From CAZKMQ01 sp964554065 (GTDB lineage: Bacteria > Patescibacteriota > Patescibacteriia > Magasanikbacterales > JBBTQS01), in assembly GCA_964554065.1 (NCBI GenBank), contig CAZKMQ010000006.1:1-24315 (forward strand): a stretch of DNA of 24,315 bases. The letters are read 5' to 3'. Every line of letters begins with the position of its first letter. Position 1 is the first letter of the stretch. Under the pieces are notes generated by a model that was given only the letters and a program-made list of their open reading frames with translations, was not told where the DNA came from and searched no databases. Positions 22,751 through 24,315 of the stretch are shown piece after piece. The translations under genes and the position numbers were made by a program.

Positions 22751-23911
22751 TTAGTATGTAATAGTCTTTTGAAGAGTATGCTCATGTGCAGCAAGCACAT
22801 CAGCAATCTTCTCTCCAGCTGTTCCCTCACCATACAGTTTACCACGCTCGTACGAACCGTGAGCTAACTGCTGACGCACAGCATTAAGAATTTCCTGAGT
22901 ATCATAATCAACTTGGATCACATTCTTGCCGCGTAAACGATTATTCTGGCGCGTACCAACAAGCACACCCGGCGTACCAATAAATTCTCCTTCACGAACC
23001 AATGAACTACTATTACCAATCATACATGCTGCACGATTCATAAAGTGAAAATACACGTTCATAGGCAAGTTTTTGAAAAAGTGCATTGCAGGGCCATCAC
23101 TTGATTCATGTTCACGATATTTTCTAATTGCACGGGCCAACTCTTCAGCTCCAGCGTCAGCATTGGGCCATAACATTATGGTCGGAATATTTAATTGCTT
23201 GATTGCCTGCAAAATAGAACGCATCTGCTTCTCTCCCTGTCCATATTCTGTAGTAACTGGATGCTGTGACACAAACAAGAAAGGCTTAGTTACATCAACA
23301 ATAGTTCCTACTCCTTCAAACTGCGCAACTGGAACACTTGTATCATCTAAAATACTTGCAACCTCATCCATGCGCGGACAACCCACATGATAAATGTTAT
23401 TTGGATTCTCTCCCAACTTGATAATCCGCTCCCGCGCTACGACTGATGCAGGGAAGTGAACATGTGCTAGCTTGGTAATGGCATGACGAGTAGACTCATC
23501 AATACTTCCAGAAACTTCTCCACCCATTGTATGAGCCAAAGGAATATTCATAAATGTAGCAGCAACCGCTGCTGCCATAACTTCATAGCGATCCCCCACA
23601 ACAAGAACAACATCTGGCTTCAAATTAGCAAAAGACGTTGCAAGCTCAGACAATCCAAATCCTGTAGACTTAGCCATGGTAAGTGGCGTAGAACCTTCAA
23701 CAATCATATGTACGCGATCACTGATCGTGAACCCATCCTTTTCAATAAGGTCTGCCACCTCACCATACTTATCAAGAAGAGCTGAAGCACCAGCCACAAT
23801 CTGCAACTCAAGTGCAGGATGATTCTTAATCGCACGCAACGCAGACTTAATACTCCCGTAGTTAGCGCGCGATCCAATAAATACACAGATTTTCTTTTTT
23901 ATTTGCTCCAT
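22751..23911 (-). CDS. neuC: Hydrolysing UDP-N-acetylhexosamine 2-epimerase (NeuC/LegG type)
   Basis: 386 aa from the ATG at 23911 (MEQIKKKICVFIGSRANYGS). A start at 23935 would add eight residues and overlap neuB. GSRANYGS replaces the usual GTRADYG. Further matches are DVVLVVGDRYEVMAAAVAA, HTMGGEVSGSIDESTRHAITKLAHVHF, HVGCPRMDEV, and IGNSSSLVREG with TPGVLVGTRQNNR, which contact UDP. It releases UDP while epimerising to a free 2-epimer (ManNAc or a 2,4-diacetamido sugar), the substrate of NeuB. It starts 2 bp after the neuB stop. The Asp-to-Asn change in the first motif is mild and probably tolerated. Confidence 0.92.
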   Translation of the reverse strand: MEQIKKKICVFIGSRANYGSIKSALRAIKNHPALELQIVAGASALLDKYGEVADLIEKDGFTISDRVHMIVEGSTPLTMAKSTGFGLSELATSFANLKPDVVLVVGDRYEVMAAAVAATFMNIPLAHTMGGEVSGSIDESTRHAITKLAHVHFPASVVARERIIKLGENPNNIYHVGCPRMDEVASILDDTSVPVAQFEGVGTIVDVTKPFLFVSQHPVTTEYGQGEKQMRSILQAIKQLNIPTIMLWPNADAGAEELARAIRKYREHESSDGPAMHFFKNLPMNVYFHFMNRAACMIGNSSSLVREGEFIGTPGVLVGTRQNNRLRGKNVIQVDYDTQEILNAVRQQLAHGSYERGKLYGEGTAGEKIADVLAAHEHTLQKTITY

Positions 23912-23913
23912 AC

Positions 23914-24315
23914 TTATTCGCTCAAATCTTCCCAAGTAAGTAATACGTTCTTCTCAATATCATGCGTAGCCTTTTTACCAATCACCTTATCTCTGTCCTT
24001 AGTCTCAATTCCTGTTCCTGGCTTTTTGGCACACAACATTGTCTCGGTAATTACTTCACCGGCCTTGATTGTCGTAGCACTCACGATACTCTTTTGAAAA
24101 ACCTCTTTCATGACTTTAAACTTCTCAATATTATCTTTGTCTACATTGGATGCCATGATTGCCTCAATATTACGAATGCCTTGTACTAATTCAGCAAACT
24201 CCTCTGGCAACATTGAATGCTTTGCATCAGAACCATACATCTTTCGACTCAATGTAAAGTGCTTCTCAATAACTTTAGCACCATGAGCTACTGCTAGAAA
24301 TGCAGCATGATTATG
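23914..24315 (-). CDS. neuB: N-acetylneuraminate/nonulosonate synthase, 5' part outside window
   Basis: Only the C-terminal 133 codons are in the window. The frame is open to the last base, so the TTG at 24252 is not a start. Residues at the edge (HGAKVIEKHFTLSRKMYGSD) are the end of the NeuB TIM barrel, and the remainder is the SAF/antifreeze-like domain (residues about 90 to the end in this fragment, containing SATTIKAGEVITETMLCAKKPGTGI). The enzyme condenses phosphoenolpyruvate with the NeuC product to a nine-carbon nonulosonic acid. It is followed directly by neuC and neuA, confirming the pathway. The YGSDAKHSM variant is one of several seen in the NeuB/LegI family. Confidence 0.93.
   Translation of the reverse strand, partial: HNHAAFLAVAHGAKVIEKHFTLSRKMYGSDAKHSMLPEEFAELVQGIRNIEAIMASNVDKDNIEKFKVMKEVFQKSIVSATTIKAGEVITETMLCAKKPGTGIETKDRDKVIGKKATHDIEKNVLLTWEDLSE

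Noticed and set aside
1..24315. tRNA, rRNA, CRISPR arrays, insertion sequences or integrase genes
   Set aside because: None was seen. No transposase motif, spaced repeat array or cloverleaf was noticed on either strand by reading.

Overview
The window is a surface-polysaccharide biosynthesis locus from a bacterium. Promoters are sigma70-like and the genes are compact, overlapping and moderately AT-rich (about 40-43% G+C in the stretches I counted). Nearly all genes lack Shine-Dalgarno (SD) sequences, and several appear to have leaders of 10 nt or less. This style fits a Candidate Phyla Radiation (Patescibacteria) genome, but no ribosomal or taxonomic marker is present, so the assignment is an inference.

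Layout. (1) 2-721 (+): 3' part of the initiating sugar-phosphate transferase. (2) 3797-722 (-): UDP-sugar dehydrogenase, SDR epimerase and a membrane-anchored TPR protein. (3) 4707-3847 (-): a CD-NTase/OAS-like nucleotidyltransferase. (4) 4747-5000 (+): a short transcript unit with two coupled micro-ORFs, ending at a strong hairpin. (5) 6327-5014 (-): UDP-HexNAc dehydrogenase of the TviB/WbpA type. (6) 6370-7609 (+): a self-contained, GC-rich NodB deacetylase unit with a near-consensus promoter, duplicated dyad, about 145-nt structured leader, strong SD and terminator. (7) 7633-8874 (+): Wzx-type flippase. (8) 16237-8875 (-): an eight-gene run of large membrane protein, methyltransferase, DegT aminotransferase, methyltransferase, GT4, PIG-L deacetylase, WbqC-like protein and CDP-alcohol phosphatidyltransferase. 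(9) 16326-19359 (+): SDR epimerase, DegT aminotransferase and GT2. (10) 24315-19362 (-): neuB (partial), neuC, neuA, asnB-type amidotransferase and a formyltransferase.

How it works together. The dehydrogenases and epimerases would make uronic and aminouronic UDP-sugars. The aminotransferases, formyltransferase, amidotransferase, methyltransferases and deacetylases would tailor them. NeuB/NeuC/NeuA would make a CMP-activated nonulosonic acid (sialic or legionaminic type). The initiating transferase, GT4 and GT2 would assemble a lipid-linked unit and the flippase would export it. No Wzy polymerase or chain-length regulator is certain.

The least ordinary parts are the CD-NTase-like gene without a visible effector, the two plus-strand SD-bearing cassettes at 4.75-5.0 kb and 6.37-7.6 kb, and the CDP-alcohol phosphatidyltransferase with His in place of the last motif Asp. 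All promoter and RNA-structure calls were made by eye.
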